Of a DNA stretch of 64,000 nucleotides, positions 1 to 9,176 are shown one piece after another. Below the pieces are notes generated by a model. The model was not told the origin of the DNA. It made no database searches and saw nothing but the letters and a program-made list of their open reading frames with translations. Location of the stretch: NCBI RefSeq assembly GCF_900187505.1, contig NZ_FYDL01000002.1, forward strand, positions 346,728 to 410,727. Direction: 5' to 3'. Every line of letters begins with the position of its first letter. The stretch's first letter is position 1. A program made the position numbers and the translations under genes. This stretch comes from Pseudomonas sp. Irchel s3h17. Its GTDB lineage: Bacteria; Pseudomonadota; Gammaproteobacteria; Pseudomonadales; Pseudomonadaceae.

Positions 1-222
1 AAAGCCGTTCCGTCCCTGACCGAACAGCAGGTCGAAGAAGCCGGGATCTACATGGCGAAAAACCGCGATGTGTTTGCCAAGGCGTTCAAGAGCCAGCCGG
101 ATGCCCTGTCCGAATTGCTGAACGTGCCCGCTCCGGCAGTGGAATCGGTTGAGCCTGCCGAACCTGTCGAACCGCCCGCCAAACCGGCCAAGGCCGCCAA
201 AGCCGCCAAAGCCGCGAAGTAA
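1..222 (+). CDS. 3' end of an unidentified protein with a Lys/Ala-rich tail (partial)
   Basis: The first 73 codons and the TAA at 220-222 of a gene that begins left of the window. The visible part reads as a charged helical segment, then a Pro/Glu/Val linker (PAPAVESVEPAEPVEPP), then a tail of repeated AKAAK units ending in lysine. Such tails resemble those of AlgP and PhaF, which bind nucleic acid, but the body is missing and no family could be recognised. A strong hairpin terminator follows 15 bases after the stop codon. Confidence 0.7.
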   Translation, partial: KAVPSLTEQQVEEAGIYMAKNRDVFAKAFKSQPDALSELLNVPAPAVESVEPAEPVEPPAKPAKAAKAAKAAK

Positions 223-237
223 GCAACGTCCGAATTG

Positions 238-273
238 AAAAGGCCCTGGATCACAAGATTCAGGGCCTTTTTC
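238..273. terminator. bidirectional intrinsic terminator
   Basis: An 11-base stem (AAAAGGCCCTG paired with CAGGGCCTTTT) around a 12-base loop, with T-runs on both strands. It lies between two convergent genes and can end the upstream gene (+) and the acyl-CoA dehydrogenase (-). Confidence 0.85.
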
Positions 274-305
274 ATGCCCGTTTTTGCAGGGCACCGGGGC
301 AATGG

Positions 306-2096
306 TTAAAACACGAAACTGGTTTCCGGCATTGCCATCAAGGAGTCCGCGCCCGCCAGAATGGCCTCGCGGTGCGCACTGGCCCGGGGTAGAACCCGAT
401 CCGTATAGAACGCGGCACTGTGCAGCTTGGCCTGGTAGAACCCGGCTTCGTCAGTGCCCGAAGCCAAGGCCGCTTCGGCCCGGGCCGCCGCCTGCAGCCA
501 GAACCCGGCAATCAGCACATAGGCCGAATACTGCAGGAAGTCCACGGAGCAGGCTCCGATCTCCTGCACATTGCGATTGCTCGCTTCGAGGACATGGGTC
601 GTCAGTTCCCGCCATTCCTGCAGACGAACCTGCAGCGGTATCACCAACTGGCTCAACCGGCCCTCACGCGACTGGCGGGTACACCACTGGCTCAGCTCGT
701 CTTGCAGGAGGCCGAGTTCCTTGCCGCCATCACCCAGCAGTTTTCGGCGAATGAAATCCAGCGCCTGGATGCCGTTAGTCCCTTCATAAATCTGCGTGAT
801 GCGGCTATCGCGCATCAACTGCTCCATGCCCCACTCACGGATAAACCCGTGACCGCCGTAAATCTGCACTCCAAGGCTGGAGACTTCCTGGCCCATGTCG
901 GTAAAGAATGACTTCACGATCGGGATCAGCAATGCCGCGCGTTGACGCGCGCGCGTGCGAGCCTCCTGATCCGGGTGACCATGCTCCAGATCCAGTTGTT
1001 GCGCCGTGTAGGCCGACACCATCCGGCAGCCTTCGATCAAGGTTTTCTGGGTCAGCAACATCCGTCGAACATCGGGGTGGACGATGATCGGGTCCGCGGC
1101 CTTTTCCGGCGCGACAGCCCCCTGCAAGGCCCGGGATTGCAGCCGCTCCCGGGCGTAGCGCACAGAACCCTGGAATGAACGCTCGGCAACACCCAGCCCT
1201 TGCAGGCCGACTTGATAGCGCGCGTCGTTCATCATCGTGAACATACAGGCCAATCCCTGGTTCGCCGAGCCGATGATCCAGCCCGTGGCGCCATCAAAGT
1301 TCATCACACAGGTCGAGGCGCCCTTGATCCCCATTTTGTGTTCGATGGCACCGCAACCGAGGCTGTTCTTTCGCCCTGGACGGCCATCCGCATCGGCGAT
1401 GAATTTGGGTACCAGCAGCAGGCTGATCCCTTTGACGCCGGGCGGGGCATCCGGCAGGCGGGCCAACACCAGGTGCACAATATTCTCTGAAAGGTCCTGC
1501 TCCCCCCCGCTGATGAAAATCTTGCTGCCGGTGACGGCATAACTACCGTCCGCTTGCGCGATGGCGCGGGTTCGCAACAGTGAAAGGTCAGTGCCGGCCT
1601 GGGGCTCCGTCAGGCACATGGTCCCGGTCCAGGTGCCTTGGACCATTTTTTCCAGGTAGCTGTTTTTCAGCGCCTCGTCACCGTGCTTGTACAACGCCAG
1701 CACCGCGCCTTCTGTCAGCCCCGAGTACACCCGGAACGACAAGCTGGCGGCCATCAGCATCTCGTGGAAGCTGGCCGAGACCATTTGCGGGAATGCCTGG
1801 CCGCCGTACTCGGCAGGCCCGGACATGCTGGCCCAGCCGTTATCGACGTATTGCCGATAGGCTTGCGCAAAGCCTTTGGGGGTCGTGACCTGCCCATTGA
1901 CGAGGGTCACGCCTTCTTCGTCGCTATTACGGTTCAGCGGCGCGACCACTTCTGCGGCATAGCGAGCCGCTTCATCCAGGACGCCATCAATCAATGAGCG
2001 ATCAAGGCCGTGCCCCAGCAGCTCACAATGGGCACTGACATCAAACAGTTCATGGAGCACGAAACGCATGTCACGCAAAGGTGCTTGGAAGCTCAT
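306..2096 (-). CDS. Acyl-CoA dehydrogenase, large (about 600 aa) FadE/DmdC-like type
   Basis: FAD-dependent alpha,beta-dehydrogenation of an acyl-CoA. The 596-residue product has the layout of the large bacterial acyl-CoA dehydrogenases: an N-terminal extension beginning MSFQAPLRDMRF, the acyl-CoA dehydrogenase core (CLTEPQAGTDLS and a SKIFISGGE segment in the middle domain), the catalytic-base motif QIYEGTNGIQ, and an extra C-terminal helical domain. The start was placed at 2096 because the family begins with this 'APLRDMRF' block; the 23 codons upstream are unrelated and only a weak GAAGGG ribosome site precedes the ATG. The substrate cannot be read from sequence: medium/long-chain acyl-CoA or 3-methylmercaptopropionyl-CoA are possible. 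The next gene upstream on the same strand, 138 bases away, is a leucine-dehydrogenase homologue, which could suggest branched-chain acyl-CoA use. Confidence 0.9.
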   Translation of the reverse strand: MSFQAPLRDMRFVLHELFDVSAHCELLGHGLDRSLIDGVLDEAARYAAEVVAPLNRNSDEEGVTLVNGQVTTPKGFAQAYRQYVDNGWASMSGPAEYGGQAFPQMVSASFHEMLMAASLSFRVYSGLTEGAVLALYKHGDEALKNSYLEKMVQGTWTGTMCLTEPQAGTDLSLLRTRAIAQADGSYAVTGSKIFISGGEQDLSENIVHLVLARLPDAPPGVKGISLLLVPKFIADADGRPGRKNSLGCGAIEHKMGIKGASTCVMNFDGATGWIIGSANQGLACMFTMMNDARYQVGLQGLGVAERSFQGSVRYARERLQSRALQGAVAPEKAADPIIVHPDVRRMLLTQKTLIEGCRMVSAYTAQQLDLEHGHPDQEARTRARQRAALLIPIVKSFFTDMGQEVSSLGVQIYGGHGFIREWGMEQLMRDSRITQIYEGTNGIQALDFIRRKLLGDGGKELGLLQDELSQWCTRQSREGRLSQLVIPLQVRLQEWRELTTHVLEASNRNVQEIGACSVDFLQYSAYVLIAGFWLQAAARAEAALASGTDEAGFYQAKLHSAAFYTDRVLPRASAHREAILAGADSLMAMPETSFVF

Positions 2097-2234
2097 ACAC
2101 GGCCCTTCTACATCGGCAAGGATTGGTTTCTCCCACCTTGCCGATGAAGTTGCGGACCACCACAAGCCAAGCCTGACAAAAAATGCTCACTTGCCCTGCC
2201 ATGCAGAAAAAAGACCCACCGACAGCCTGGACGC

Positions 2235-3254
2235 TTAGCGATACAGCAAGCGCTCTGCCAATTCGTCCGCCACCCGTGCCGGCGAGCGTTTTTCCGCCTG
2301 GGCGTGGGCAAAGACTTCCGTGAGGCGCGAGCTGATTTTCGAGAGGTGGGCGGTGATCGTCGGCAACTCCTCGCCCTGGTGTTTCAGTGCAACATAAATC
2401 AGCCCACCGGAGTTGATCACATAGTCCGGCGCATACAGGATGCCGCGATTCTCCAGTTGGTCCGCCACCTGCAAATTGGTCAGCTGGTTATTGGCCGATC
2501 CCGCCACCGCCGCACAGCGCAACTGCGCCACGCTGTGGCTGTTGAGCACTCCGCCCAGGCCGCACGGCGCGAGGATGTCACAAGGCGTACTGAGCAAGGC
2601 ATCGTTGGCAATCGGATGGGCCCCCAACAGCTCCATCGCCAGCTGGACTTTGCCCGCATCGATGTCGCTCACCAGCAGTTCGGCGCCCGCCGCGTGCAGC
2701 TGCTCGGCGAGGGCAAAGCCGACATTGCCCAGCCCCTGGATCGCCACCCGCAGGCCCTCCAGGTTGTCACTGCCCAGTCGCGCCATGGCGGTGGCACGAA
2801 TACCGGTGAACACCCCCATGGCCGAATGCGGCGAGGGGTCGCCCGAGGCCGTGGTGCTGGTGACATGCTGGGTTTGCTGGGCAATGCAGTCCATGTCGGC
2901 CACCGAGGTGCCGCTGTCGATGGCAGTGATGTAGCGTCCGTCGAGCTGTTCGACGCAACGCCCGAAGGCCTCGAACAGGGCCGCACGGTTCTCGACATGG
3001 GGTTGGCGCATGATCACCGCCACCCCACCACCCAGCGGCAACCCGGCCAGGGCGGCCTTGTAGCTCATGCCTTGCGCCAGGCGCACGGCATCGATCACGG
3101 CGCTTTCATCGTCGGGATAGGCAAGGTAGCGGCAACCGCCCAGGGCGGGGCCCAAACGGCTGCAATGAATGGCGATCACGGCCTTTAACCCGGTGGCCGG
3201 GTCAACGCTCAGGTGCAGCGATTCAAGGCGAGTGCTTTGCATGAGAGCGAACAT
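2235..3254 (-). CDS. ldh: Leucine/Glu/Phe/Val dehydrogenase family protein lacking the catalytic lysine
   Basis: A 339-residue homologue of NAD-dependent leucine dehydrogenase (oxidative deamination of branched-chain amino acids). The N-terminal half has the family blocks GPALGGCRYL (35-44), GMSYKAALAG (62-71) and AIDSGTS; the C-terminal Rossmann domain has GLGNVGFA. Substrate-binding Lys66 and the Asp of 'AIDSGT' are kept. The usual GGGKAVI or GGAKxVI block reads GGGVAVI: Val78 (codon GTG, 3021-3023 on the complement) replaces the lysine that acts as catalytic base (Lys80 of Bacillus LeuDH, Lys78 of Rhodococcus PheDH). Everything else is intact, with no frameshift. The protein may therefore be inactive as a dehydrogenase or have another role. 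A likely -10 (TATACT, complement of 3288-3293) lies upstream. Confidence 0.88.
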   Translation of the reverse strand: MFALMQSTRLESLHLSVDPATGLKAVIAIHCSRLGPALGGCRYLAYPDDESAVIDAVRLAQGMSYKAALAGLPLGGGVAVIMRQPHVENRAALFEAFGRCVEQLDGRYITAIDSGTSVADMDCIAQQTQHVTSTTASGDPSPHSAMGVFTGIRATAMARLGSDNLEGLRVAIQGLGNVGFALAEQLHAAGAELLVSDIDAGKVQLAMELLGAHPIANDALLSTPCDILAPCGLGGVLNSHSVAQLRCAAVAGSANNQLTNLQVADQLENRGILYAPDYVINSGGLIYVALKHQGEELPTITAHLSKISSRLTEVFAHAQAEKRSPARVADELAERLLYR

Positions 3255-3438
3255 CGTAGGGCTCCCGAATCACTTCCAGTAGTCGCCAGTATAGGCTTGC
3301 GGCTAAAAATTGCTGAAGCGCACCGGAATAAGCAGAGTGAGTCGTAGAGGCTTTAGGACATATCCCGCGACACCCCGTGCAAGGCACTGGACGAATGCCC
3401 GTGACGGGGCTAAAACGAGGCATTCACCGGAGATTTCG

Positions 3439-4242
3439 ATGAAACCGCGCCAAGCTTTTTTCGCCTGCCTGCAACGCTCGCCACCGGCGCTTTTTGAAGC
3501 GGCGCTATGGATCGCGGCCGAACATGATCCCGAGGTGAAACCCGAGTGGTTGCTGGAGCAGTTCAAGGACGTCGAGCAACGGGTCAGCGCCGGTTTGCCG
3601 ATGTTGCCGGTCAGCGAACTGGGCCAGCCGTTGTTGCGGCGGCTCAACGACATGGGCTATCAACAGGACGAATCCTCCCCGCTGCGCCCACAGGCGGCAT
3701 TGCTCAACAAAGTGCTGGAACGGCGGCGTGGGCAACCACTGGCGCTGGGCCTGATTGCCCTGGAACTGGCTCGACGGCTGGAGATCCCGATGGTTGGCGT
3801 CAACTTCCCCGGGCACTTTCTGTTACGCGTGCCTGGCGCCGACCATCTGCTTGATCCATGCGGCGGTAGACGTTTATACCCCAACGATTGCCGCGAGCTG
3901 CTGCAACGTCAGTTCGGCCCGAACATGCAGCTCAACGCCGAGCACCTGGTGACCTGCGAACCGGTGCAGATGCTCCAGCGCCTGTCACGCAACCTGCGCC
4001 AGTTGCACTTGAGCCATGACGACAACCTTAACGCCCTGATCGACGCCGAACGGGTGCTGGAACTGGGTAATGCCAGCGCCAGCGACTACCTCGCCCGCGC
4101 CAGCCTGTATCAACGCCTGGACTGCCCCAACGCCGAACGCTACGACCTGGAGCACGCCCTACTGCTCTGCGAAGACCCGATCCAGCGCATTCGCCTGACC
4201 GAACGGCTGGGGCATCTGCCGCCCAACGCTATCGTGCACTGA
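3439..4242 (+). CDS. SirB1 family protein (transglutaminase-like core plus TPR-like tail)
   Basis: A 267-residue protein of the SirB1/YchA type. Residues about 30-150 hold a Transglut_core2-like domain (LLNKVLERRRGQPLALGLIALELARRLEIPMVGVNFPGHFLLRV). The C-terminal third (residues about 180-265) is a TPR-like helical region (NALIDAERVLELG...YLARASLYQRLDC). The reading frame stays open for 43 codons upstream, but the ATG at 3439 follows GGAG-like bases and starts MKPRQAFFACL, which fits the family. The biochemical function is not established. It is divergent from the leucine-dehydrogenase-like gene, with a 184-base shared promoter region. Confidence 0.8.
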   Translation: MKPRQAFFACLQRSPPALFEAALWIAAEHDPEVKPEWLLEQFKDVEQRVSAGLPMLPVSELGQPLLRRLNDMGYQQDESSPLRPQAALLNKVLERRRGQPLALGLIALELARRLEIPMVGVNFPGHFLLRVPGADHLLDPCGGRRLYPNDCRELLQRQFGPNMQLNAEHLVTCEPVQMLQRLSRNLRQLHLSHDDNLNALIDAERVLELGNASASDYLARASLYQRLDCPNAERYDLEHALLLCEDPIQRIRLTERLGHLPPNAIVH

Positions 4243-4283
4243 TGCCCGCGATCCTGGCACCCCGGTGTTACTGACAGAGCGCG

Positions 4284-5645
4284 TTACCGTTCATCGTGAG
4301 CAAGCTCGCCCCCAATAGGACTCGGGGCTGTATCCACGGGTGAACGCACCTGAATGATCAACAGCGCGGCAATCACTGCCGGAATCGCACAGAAGAAGAA
4401 AATCTGCTCCACGGGAACATGCATCGCCAGCAACATGCTGCCAAACAGCGGACCAAGAATCGACCCGAAACGCCCGACGCCCAATGCCCAACCGGTGCCA
4501 GTGGCTCGAACGTGTGCCGGATAGAAGTTACTGGCAAAGGCATTGAGGGTCAGTTGACCACCAATGATGCAGAAACCCGCCGCGAACACGAAGGCCACCA
4601 GGTAGCGTGGATTGTCATGGTTCAGGCCCAGCAGGACGGTGCACACCGCGGCTGCCGCCAGCACACCCGACAACAGACGCACTTTGCGCTTGAGACGGTC
4701 GGCGATCCAGGCCATGCAGATTGCACCGACCGTGCCGGCGAACAGGAACATCGACGTCACCAGATTAGCGTCCTTGAGTGTCAGGCCGCTTTCCAGCAGC
4801 AATGACGGCAACCAGCTGATCATGAAATACAGCAGGATCAAGCTGACAAAGAATGTCGACCAGATCAGCAACGTAGGCCGTGCGTAACCGTTGCGAAAGA
4901 GTTCCACCACTGTCAGTTTGCTGCCCTGCTCCTGCTCATTCTGTTGCACCGAAGCCGCCGGAGGCTGCCAGTTCGGCAGCATCCGGGCGGTGACTTTGCG
5001 CAGTCGCGCATAAGGCGGCTGATCACGCAGCAAGCGCGGCAGGGATTCAGGGAGAAACCAGAACAGGAAAGGAAACAGCAGCAAAGGCGCGACACCTCCC
5101 GCCAGGAACACCGCCTGCCAACCGAAACTGTCGATGAAACCGGCCGCCACAAAGCCACCCGCAGCGCCGCCAAACGAAAAGCCGCATGCTGCAAGCGTGA
5201 CCATCAGCGTGCGCAGGCGGGGGGGTGAGTATTCGGACATCAGCGCCATGGCACTGGGCATCGCCCCGCCCATGCCTATGCCGCAAATGAACCGTGCAAC
5301 CATCAAGGTGTTCAAAGAGTCGACGAAGACCATCAACACCGTGAGGCTGGCGTAGATCAACACACAGCACAGCAGAATTCGCCGCACACCGAAGCGGTCA
5401 GCCATGGGGGTGACCGCCAGCGAACCCAGGGTAAGACCCAGCAGGTTGGCACTGAACACCGGGCCGAACGCCGCTTTTTCCAGCCCCCAATCCTGCGCGA
5501 GCGCAGGCACTACATACCCCAGGACCTGTGCGTCGTAGCCGTCAGTCACCAGCAACAACGCGAGAAGCAACAAGAGCAACCACTGATAACGCGACACCGG
5601 ACGGGCGTCGAGGGCCGACCGAAAGCTGGCAATCTGATTATGCAT
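4284..5645 (-). CDS. MFS transporter, aromatic acid:H+ symporter type
   Basis: A 453-residue, 12-helix inner-membrane carrier. It has the DGYDAQVLGYVVPAL segment in helix 1, typical of the aromatic acid/H+ symporter (PcaK/BenK-like) family, and MADRFGVRR in the helix 2-3 loop. It lies downstream of hmgA-fahA-maiA on the same strand, but is separated from maiA by 166 bases containing a REP element, so co-transcription is uncertain. The context suggests uptake of homogentisate, 4-hydroxyphenylpyruvate or a related aromatic acid; this is inference. The ATG at 5645 is preceded by an AAGGTA ribosome site. Confidence 0.85.
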   Translation of the reverse strand: MHNQIASFRSALDARPVSRYQWLLLLLLALLLVTDGYDAQVLGYVVPALAQDWGLEKAAFGPVFSANLLGLTLGSLAVTPMADRFGVRRILLCCVLIYASLTVLMVFVDSLNTLMVARFICGIGMGGAMPSAMALMSEYSPPRLRTLMVTLAACGFSFGGAAGGFVAAGFIDSFGWQAVFLAGGVAPLLLFPFLFWFLPESLPRLLRDQPPYARLRKVTARMLPNWQPPAASVQQNEQEQGSKLTVVELFRNGYARPTLLIWSTFFVSLILLYFMISWLPSLLLESGLTLKDANLVTSMFLFAGTVGAICMAWIADRLKRKVRLLSGVLAAAAVCTVLLGLNHDNPRYLVAFVFAAGFCIIGGQLTLNAFASNFYPAHVRATGTGWALGVGRFGSILGPLFGSMLLAMHVPVEQIFFFCAIPAVIAALLIIQVRSPVDTAPSPIGGELAHDER

Positions 5646-5699
5646 CGCAAGGTACCTTTATTATTTTTTGGTTATGCCGGGGGGGGATTCCACATCTCT

Positions 5700-5724
5700 T
5701 GCAGGAGCGGGCTTGCCCGCGATG
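5700..5724. repeat. REP element
   Basis: Contains the core AGCGGGCTTGCCCGCGA, a Pseudomonas REP palindrome (GCGGGC/GCCCGC). It sits in the gap between maiA and the MFS gene. Confidence 0.75.
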
Positions 5725-5811
5725 AATGATGAAGTGGTGCAAGCAACACACCGCGCTGCTCCTGTGGGGACGAGCTGGGCACCGCCCGGCCCGCCCCCAC
5801 GGGGGCTGGTG

Positions 5812-6450
5812 TTACGCCGGGGTATCGGGCTGATTCGCCGGATGAGCCTTGATAAAGGCCGGGTGTTGCGCCGCCAGGGCCGCCACTCGACGAATCCGGG
5901 GGAACGCCTCAAGGGAGATGCTGAAGCGCTCCGCCGCATACAGCTGTGGAATCAGGTAGACATCTGCCACCCCCGGTGCACTGCCGAAACAGTAACCCTC
6001 ATCGCCGATCAACTGCTCGACCGCCGCCAGTCCCTGAGTGATCCAGTGACCGATCCACTGCACCACCTGCGGCTCGTCATGCCCCAGCTGGCGCAGTTGA
6101 TTGAGCACACTGACGTTGTGCAGCGGATGAATGTCGCAACCGATCAACGCCGCCACCGAGCGCTCGTGAGCGCGCCTGTCCAGGTCGCCGGACAGCAGCG
6201 GCACCTGGGGGTAACGCTCCTCCAGGTACTCGATGATCGCTGGCGACTGGATCAGCAATTCGCCTTCATCCGTGCGCAAGGCCGGCACCCGGCCTTGCGG
6301 ATTGATCTGCAAGTAGGCCGGCTGCCGGTGTTCGCCCCCTTGCGGGGCGATCAGGTTGACCGGCAGTGCCTGGTAATCCAGCCCTTTGAGCGCCAGGGCA
6401 ATGCGCACCCGAAAGGATGAGGTCGAACGGTAGTAGGTAAAGAGTTCCAT
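5812..6450 (-). CDS. maiA: Maleylacetoacetate isomerase (zeta-class glutathione transferase)
   Basis: Glutathione-dependent cis-trans isomerisation of 4-maleylacetoacetate to 4-fumarylacetoacetate, between homogentisate dioxygenase and fumarylacetoacetase in tyrosine breakdown. The 212-residue protein has the N-terminal thioredoxin-like GST domain, with the zeta-class signature here as STSSFRVRI (residues 9-17; the more common form is SSCxWRVRI). It also has NPQGRVPAL and LIQSPAIIEYLEERYP for glutathione binding, and an all-helical C-terminal domain. The cysteine of the usual SSC motif is serine here. The gene starts 12 bases after the fahA stop with a GAGG ribosome site, so the two are almost surely co-transcribed. 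Confidence 0.95.
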   Translation of the reverse strand: MELFTYYRSTSSFRVRIALALKGLDYQALPVNLIAPQGGEHRQPAYLQINPQGRVPALRTDEGELLIQSPAIIEYLEERYPQVPLLSGDLDRRAHERSVAALIGCDIHPLHNVSVLNQLRQLGHDEPQVVQWIGHWITQGLAAVEQLIGDEGYCFGSAPGVADVYLIPQLYAAERFSISLEAFPRIRRVAALAAQHPAFIKAHPANQPDTPA

Positions 6451-6462
6451 GGCCTGAACCTC

Positions 6463-7767
6463 TTAGCGTGCCGGCAGGATCTTGCCACGGCATTCGCCGA
6501 AGCCGATGGATGCAAAGCCGTCACGGCTGCAACGGGCTCGCAGGATGATTTCGTCGCCGTCCTCAAGGAACTTGCGCACCTCGCCAGACGCCAGCTCAAT
6601 CGGTTTTTTACCGCCCTCGGTGATTTCCAGCAGGCTGCCGAACTGGCCGTTTTCCGGACCCGACAAGGTACCCGAGCCGAACAGGTCGCCGGCCTGCAAC
6701 TGGCAGCCGTTGACGCTGTGGTGCGCAACCATTTGGGCGACGGTCCAGTACATGTGCTGGGTGTTGCTCAGAGTCAGGCGATGGGCCGGCAGACGCTGTT
6801 CACGCATGGTTTCGGTGAGCAGCAGCACTTCCAACTCGATATCAAAGCCCCCGGCGGCCTGATCGCGCGTGTCGAACAGGTACGGCAGTGGCTGCGGATC
6901 ACCCTCAGGGCGCGCCGGCTGGGCACGGCGGAATGGCTCCAGCGCTTCGGCGGTCACCACCCACGGCGAGATGCTGGTGATGAAGCTTTTCGACAGGAAC
7001 GGACCCAGTGGCTGGTACTCCCAGGCCTGGATATCCCGGGCCGACCAGTCATTAAGCAGGCAGAAACCGGCGATGTGTTCGGCGGCGTCACCGATGGCAA
7101 TCGAATCCCCCATCTCGTTACCCTGACCGATCCAGATCCCCAGTTCCAGTTCGTAGTCCAGGCGTGCGCACGGGCCGAAAGTCGGCTCGGCCTGGCCGGC
7201 GGGCAGGGTCTGGCCTTTCGGGCGACGGACGTCGGTGCCGGAGGGACGGATGGTCGAGGCGCGGCCGTGATAACCGATCGGCACATACTTGTAGTTCGGC
7301 AGCAGCGGGTTGTCCGGACGGAACAGTTTGCCAACGTTCTGTGCGTGCTCGATGCCGACATAAAAGTCGGTGTAGTCATTGATTTTCGCCGGCAGGTGCA
7401 TCTGGCAATCGGTGGCCAGTGGCAGCAGTTTCGCGCCCTGGGCTTCGATCTTGCCGTGCAGGGTGCTGCCTTCGGCGAACAGTTCCAGCAGGCGCTCACG
7501 CAGGGCAACCCGCGCACCGCGACCGAGGTCGAAGAACGCGTTCAACTGGCCGCCACGGGTGGCTTCGACGGCCGTGCGAGCAGCACCGTCAAACAGGCCG
7601 GCCTCAAGTGCCGCTTCCAGGTCAAAAATGTGCTCACCGATGGCCACGCCGCTGCGCGGCGCCGAACCCTGAGTGCTGAACACGCCCAGCGGCAGGTTCT
7701 GCAACGGGAAATCAGCATGGTCGTTGGCGGAGGCAACCCAGCTACGAGTGGGGGTGGTCTGGGTCAT
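6463..7767 (-). CDS. fahA: Fumarylacetoacetase
   Basis: Hydrolyses 4-fumarylacetoacetate to fumarate and acetoacetate, the last step of tyrosine/homogentisate catabolism in the cytoplasm. At 434 residues it matches the usual length. It shows an N-terminal SH3-like domain (PLGVFSTQGSAPRSGVAIG), then the FAH core with DYTDFYVGIEHAQNVG, GYHGRAST, the metal-ligand segment DYELELGIWIG, and a SGTLSGPE block near the end. It starts 3 bases after the hmgA stop, with GGAGAT inside the end of hmgA as ribosome site, so translation is probably coupled. Confidence 0.97.
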   Translation of the reverse strand: MTQTTPTRSWVASANDHADFPLQNLPLGVFSTQGSAPRSGVAIGEHIFDLEAALEAGLFDGAARTAVEATRGGQLNAFFDLGRGARVALRERLLELFAEGSTLHGKIEAQGAKLLPLATDCQMHLPAKINDYTDFYVGIEHAQNVGKLFRPDNPLLPNYKYVPIGYHGRASTIRPSGTDVRRPKGQTLPAGQAEPTFGPCARLDYELELGIWIGQGNEMGDSIAIGDAAEHIAGFCLLNDWSARDIQAWEYQPLGPFLSKSFITSISPWVVTAEALEPFRRAQPARPEGDPQPLPYLFDTRDQAAGGFDIELEVLLLTETMREQRLPAHRLTLSNTQHMYWTVAQMVAHHSVNGCQLQAGDLFGSGTLSGPENGQFGSLLEITEGGKKPIELASGEVRKFLEDGDEIILRARCSRDGFASIGFGECRGKILPAR

Positions 7768-7770
7768 GGG

Positions 7771-9075
7771 TTATCTCCGATTCGGGTTGAAAGTGACGGG
7801 CAGCGAAGCCCAGCAAGCATCATAGGTGTTTTGCAGTTGCGGGCAGTCGAGGGCGAAACGGCTTGGGCGCAATACCTGGCTGGTCTCGAACATGAACGCC
7901 ATGGTGTTATCGATCTTGCTCGGTGTCAGTTCGACATTGATCGCCTTGGTGCAGGTCTCGCCATCCGGTCCGTGAGCGCTCATGCAACTGTGCAACGACG
8001 CGCCCCCCGGCAGGAAGCCTTCAGCCTTGGCGTCGTAGGCTCCCTGGATCAGGCCCATGAATTCGTTCATCAGGTTGCGGTGGAACCACGGCGGACGGAA
8101 GGTGTTCTCGGCAACCATCCAGCGTGGCGGGAAGATCACGAAGTCGAGGTTGGCCAGGCCATGAACGCTGGTGGGCGACGTCAGAACGGTGAAGATCGAT
8201 GGGTCCGGATGGTCGAAGCTCACGGTGCCGATGGTGTTGAAACGACGCAGGTCGTATTTGTACGGGACGTTGTTACCGTGCCAGGCCACGACGTTGAGTG
8301 GCGAATGGTCCAGCTCGCACCCCCACAGTTCACCGAGGAACTTCTGTACCAGGGTGGTCGGCTGCTTGAGGTCTTCGTAGTGCGCAACCGGGGTCAGGAA
8401 GTCCCGAGGGTTGGCCAGGCCGTTGCTGCCAATCGGCCCCAGGTCCGGCAGACGCAGCGGCGCGCCATGGTTCTCGGCCAGGTAGCCACGTGCTTGCGGG
8501 TCGAGCAGTTCGATACGGAACTTCAAGCCCCGTGGCAGTACCGCTATTTCCAGCGGTTCCAGTTCCAGCACGCCCAGCTCGGTGGCGATACGCAAGCGGC
8601 CCAGCTCCGGTACCAGCAACCATTCGCCATCGGCATTGAAAAACACCCGCTCCATCGAGCGATTGGCGCGGTAATGGTAAATGCTGATACCGGACGGTTT
8701 TTCCGAACCCGAGTTGGCGGCCATGCTCACCAGGCCGTCGATGAAATCAGTCGGCTCGGTGGGGATGTCCAACGGGTTCCAGCGCAGGCGGTTGGGTGTC
8801 ACTTCGCCCAGCGGACCACCGGCCAGTTGCCGCTCCAGCTTGACGAACGCCGGGTGGTTGGCCGACGGCTGGATGCGGTACATCCAGGTGCGCCGCGCTT
8901 CACTGCGGACCATGGTGAATGCAGTGCCGGAGAACAGTTCGGTGTAGAGGCCGTAAGGGGCTTTTTGCGGAGAGTTCTGGCCGACAGGTAATGCGCCTGG
9001 CAGCGCTTCACTGCTGAATTCGTTGCCGAAGCCTGACTGGTAAGCCAGCGCCGGTGCCGTTGAGTCGAGGTTCAT
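7771..9075 (-). CDS. hmgA: Homogentisate 1,2-dioxygenase
   Basis: Non-haem Fe(II) enzyme that opens the ring of homogentisate to give 4-maleylacetoacetate. The 434-residue product starts [20 protein letters not shown], the conserved family N-terminus, after a strong AGGAGG ribosome site; the 31 codons further upstream are not part of the family. Family blocks are visible throughout, including the C-terminal iron-binding region ([19 protein letters not shown], then [10 protein letters not shown]). First gene of hmgA-fahA-maiA, opposite the regulator hmgR. Loss of this activity in pseudomonads causes brown pyomelanin build-up. Confidence 0.97.
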   Translation of the reverse strand: MNLDSTAPALAYQSGFGNEFSSEALPGALPVGQNSPQKAPYGLYTELFSGTAFTMVRSEARRTWMYRIQPSANHPAFVKLERQLAGGPLGEVTPNRLRWNPLDIPTEPTDFIDGLVSMAANSGSEKPSGISIYHYRANRSMERVFFNADGEWLLVPELGRLRIATELGVLELEPLEIAVLPRGLKFRIELLDPQARGYLAENHGAPLRLPDLGPIGSNGLANPRDFLTPVAHYEDLKQPTTLVQKFLGELWGCELDHSPLNVVAWHGNNVPYKYDLRRFNTIGTVSFDHPDPSIFTVLTSPTSVHGLANLDFVIFPPRWMVAENTFRPPWFHRNLMNEFMGLIQGAYDAKAEGFLPGGASLHSCMSAHGPDGETCTKAINVELTPSKIDNTMAFMFETSQVLRPSRFALDCPQLQNTYDACWASLPVTFNPNRR

Positions 9076-9150
9076 GGAGCCTCCTGAACAGGGAGTAGGC
9101 CGTGGCCATGGCTCCATTTCAGAGTCTCGGCACGTCCAGGTTATTTTTAT

Positions 9151-9165
9151 CGTAATTCGATTACG
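9151..9165. promoter_or_regulatory. Probable HmgR operator (palindrome, with a second degenerate copy)
   Basis: A perfect inverted repeat, CGTAAT-TCG-ATTACG, between divergent hmgA and hmgR. A second, imperfect copy (CGTAAT-TTG-ATTggt) starts exactly 20 bases later at 9171, two helical turns away on the same DNA face. The second copy overlaps the -35 of the apparent hmgR promoter. HmgR of P. putida is reported to bind a palindrome of about this size in the same interval. Confidence 0.75.
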
Positions 9166-9176
9166 CATAACGTAAT

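Noticed and set aside
6718..8991. Long open frame opposite fahA and hmgA
   Set aside because: Shadow frame covering two well-identified genes; no start site or family motifs.
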